Shown one piece after another: positions 31,385-32,537 of a stretch of 32,537 nucleotides of DNA (its first letter is position 1; the number at the start of each line of letters is the position of its first letter). The stretch covers positions 1-32,537 of the forward strand of contig JAEUPC010000002.1 in assembly GCA_016789865.1 (NCBI GenBank), written 5' to 3'. The notes below the pieces were generated by a model. The model saw only the letters and a list, made by a program, of their open reading frames with translations. It made no database searches and was not told the origin of the DNA. Both the position numbers and the translations under genes were made by a program. This stretch comes from Rubrivivax sp. Its GTDB lineage: Bacteria; Pseudomonadota; Gammaproteobacteria; Burkholderiales; Burkholderiaceae_C.

Positions 31385-32537
31385 TCACCTCGTGCCGCCG
31401 GCGCGCCGCAGCAGCGCCCACAGCAGGATGGCGCCGAAGGTCGCCGTGCCGATGCCGCCCAGCGTGAAGCCGCCGAACTTGAGCGTGAAGTCGCCCGTGC
31501 CCAGCACCAGCGTGATGGCCACCAGCACGAGGTTGCGGTTGTCGCTGAAGTCGACCTTGTTGTCGACCCAGATCTTGGCGCCGGCCACCGCGATGAGGCC
31601 GAACACGACGATCGACACGCCGCCCATCACCGCCAGCGGAATGGCCTGGATCAACGCGCCGAACTTCGGGCTGAAGCCCAGCAGGATGGCGATCAGCGCG
31701 GCGACGATGAACGTGGCGGTGGAATAGATCTTCGTCGCCGCCATCACGCCGATGTTCTCGGCATAGGTCGTGACGCCGGTGCCGCCGCCGGCGCCCGAGA
31801 CCATGGTGGCGATGCCGTCGCCGACGAAGGCGCGGCCCATCAGCGGGTCGAGGTTGCGGCCGGTCATCGCGCTCACCGCCTTCACGTGGCCGAGGTTTTC
31901 GGCCACGAGGATGATGGCCACCGGCGCGATGAGCAGCATCGCGTTGGCGCTGAACTCGGGCGAGGCGAACTTCGGCGCCCCGAACCACGCCGCGCCGGCG
32001 ATGCCCGAAAGATCGAGCGGCTTGCCCAGGCCCGCGCCGTTGGTCAGCACGGCGTAGATCACGCTGGCGACGATGAGGCCCACCAGGATCAGCAGGCGTT
32101 GCGTCATGCCGCGCGTGAACACCGCCACCGCCGCCACGCTGACGAAGGTGACGGCCTGCATCCAGGCGTCGAACGGCGTGGGCGCCATGTTCTTCACCGG
32201 GATGCCGGCCAGGTTCAGGCCGATCACCGCGACGACGGCGCCGGTGACCACCGGCGGCATCAGGGTCTCGATCCACTTCGTGCCGGTGCCCATCACCACC
32301 AGACCGATGAGCGTGTAGAACACGCCGCACGCGATGATGCCGCCCAGCGCCACCGCGATGCTGGCGTTGGCTCCCTTGCCGGCAAAGCCGGTGGCCGCGA
32401 TGACCACGCCGATGAAGGCGAAGCTGGAACCCAGGTAGCTGGGCACCTTGCCGCCGGTGACGACGAAGAAGATGAGCGTGCCGATGCCGCTCATCAGGAT
32501 GGCCACGTTGGGGTCGAAGCCCATCAGGATCGGCGCC
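31385..32537 (-). CDS. NCS2-family uracil/xanthine permease, 5' end outside the window
   Basis: An inner-membrane proton symporter for nucleobases; the N-terminal part is cut by the window edge. The visible 383 residues match the UraA/UapA fold: GKVPSYLGSSFAFIGVV (the first half-helix strand pair), TGTKWIETLMPPVVTGAVVAVIGL, and LVAENLGHVKA with the substrate-binding Glu. VSGAGGGTGVTTYAENIGVM follows with the second conserved Glu, then IPLAVMGGVSIVVFGLI. The GGxGVTTYAENIG block fits uracil permeases better than xanthine permeases, where Gln and Asn are usual, but I leave the substrate open. It ends LLRRAGGTR, shorter than UraA at the C-terminus. It is the first gene of the minus-strand run within the window. 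Confidence 0.93.
   Translation of the reverse strand, partial: APILMGFDPNVAILMSGIGTLIFFVVTGGKVPSYLGSSFAFIGVVIAATGFAGKGANASIAVALGGIIACGVFYTLIGLVVMGTGTKWIETLMPPVVTGAVVAVIGLNLAGIPVKNMAPTPFDAWMQAVTFVSVAAVAVFTRGMTQRLLILVGLIVASVIYAVLTNGAGLGKPLDLSGIAGAAWFGAPKFASPEFSANAMLLIAPVAIILVAENLGHVKAVSAMTGRNLDPLMGRAFVGDGIATMVSGAGGGTGVTTYAENIGVMAATKIYSTATFIVAALIAILLGFSPKFGALIQAIPLAVMGGVSIVVFGLIAVAGAKIWVDNKVDFSDNRNLVLVAITLVLGTGDFTLKFGGFTLGGIGTATFGAILLWALLRRAGGTR

Overview
The window is very GC-rich (roughly 70%). It reads as chromosomal accessory DNA of a betaproteobacterium in the Burkholderiales, of the Rubrivivax/Leptothrix/Methylibium kind. The reasons are the codon bias, the DnaE2, thiolase, TetR and NCS2 protein types, and a dispersed repeat of a kind I associate with that group, inserted in frame in dnaE2. 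This placement is inference from reading; nothing could be searched.

Layout. (1) 2-4101: the 3' end of an integron-type tyrosine recombinase, followed 41 bases later by dnaE2 (error-prone polymerase ImuC), without imuA or imuB beside it. (2) 4102-4850: a scar region with a long inverted repeat, a truncated small membrane-protein frame and a decayed IS91-type transposase fragment. (3) 4653-11912, plus strand: a large BTAD/AAA/TPR (STAND-type) transcriptional activator, an RCC1-like lipoprotein with a hexanucleotide-coded Ala-Pro/Gly-Pro linker, a DUF1036-like secreted protein and a further small secreted protein. (4) 11985-12250: a second, frameshifted IS91-type transposase relic. (5) 12351-15418: a TetR regulator and an isochorismatase-fold hydrolase on the minus strand, divergent from a gene of the 4-hydroxyphenylacetate 3-hydroxylase / 4-hydroxybutyryl-CoA dehydratase superfamily. 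A perfect 17-bp palindrome overlaps a promoter-like pair between them, and an array of 11-bp repeats fills the leader. (6) 15545-17007: a two-helix membrane protein of unknown function and a stand-alone mannose-6-phosphate-isomerase-type cupin, 17 bases apart. (7) 17209-20088, minus strand: a secreted SGNH hydrolase with five near-identical 91-residue repeats and a related module at each end. (8) 20407-21594: a thiolase closed by a strong intrinsic terminator. (9) 21862-25557: a 1231-residue protein carrying a DyP-type haem peroxidase and a cytochrome P450-like domain in one chain. (10) 25662-32537, minus strand: a class III cyclase/AAA/TPR protein, a polytopic membrane protein with a cytosolic alpha/beta domain, and the 3' part of an NCS2 uracil/xanthine permease gene.

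The most interesting object is the DyP-P450 fusion. The DyP half keeps the GxxDG Asp, the proximal His and the distal Arg. The P450 half keeps GxHxCxG with its Cys, but appears to lack the I-helix acid of the acid-alcohol pair and the Glu of ExxR, and no ferredoxin or reductase gene lies nearby. My inference is a self-contained peroxide-linked two-haem enzyme, formally like the fungal dioxygenase-P450 fusions (Ppo/linoleate diol synthases) but built on a different peroxidase fold. Other second-look items are the two partial IS91 relics, the integrase next to dnaE2, and the operator plus 11-bp repeat array between the TetR and hydroxylase genes. No tRNA, rRNA, CRISPR array or replication origin was seen.
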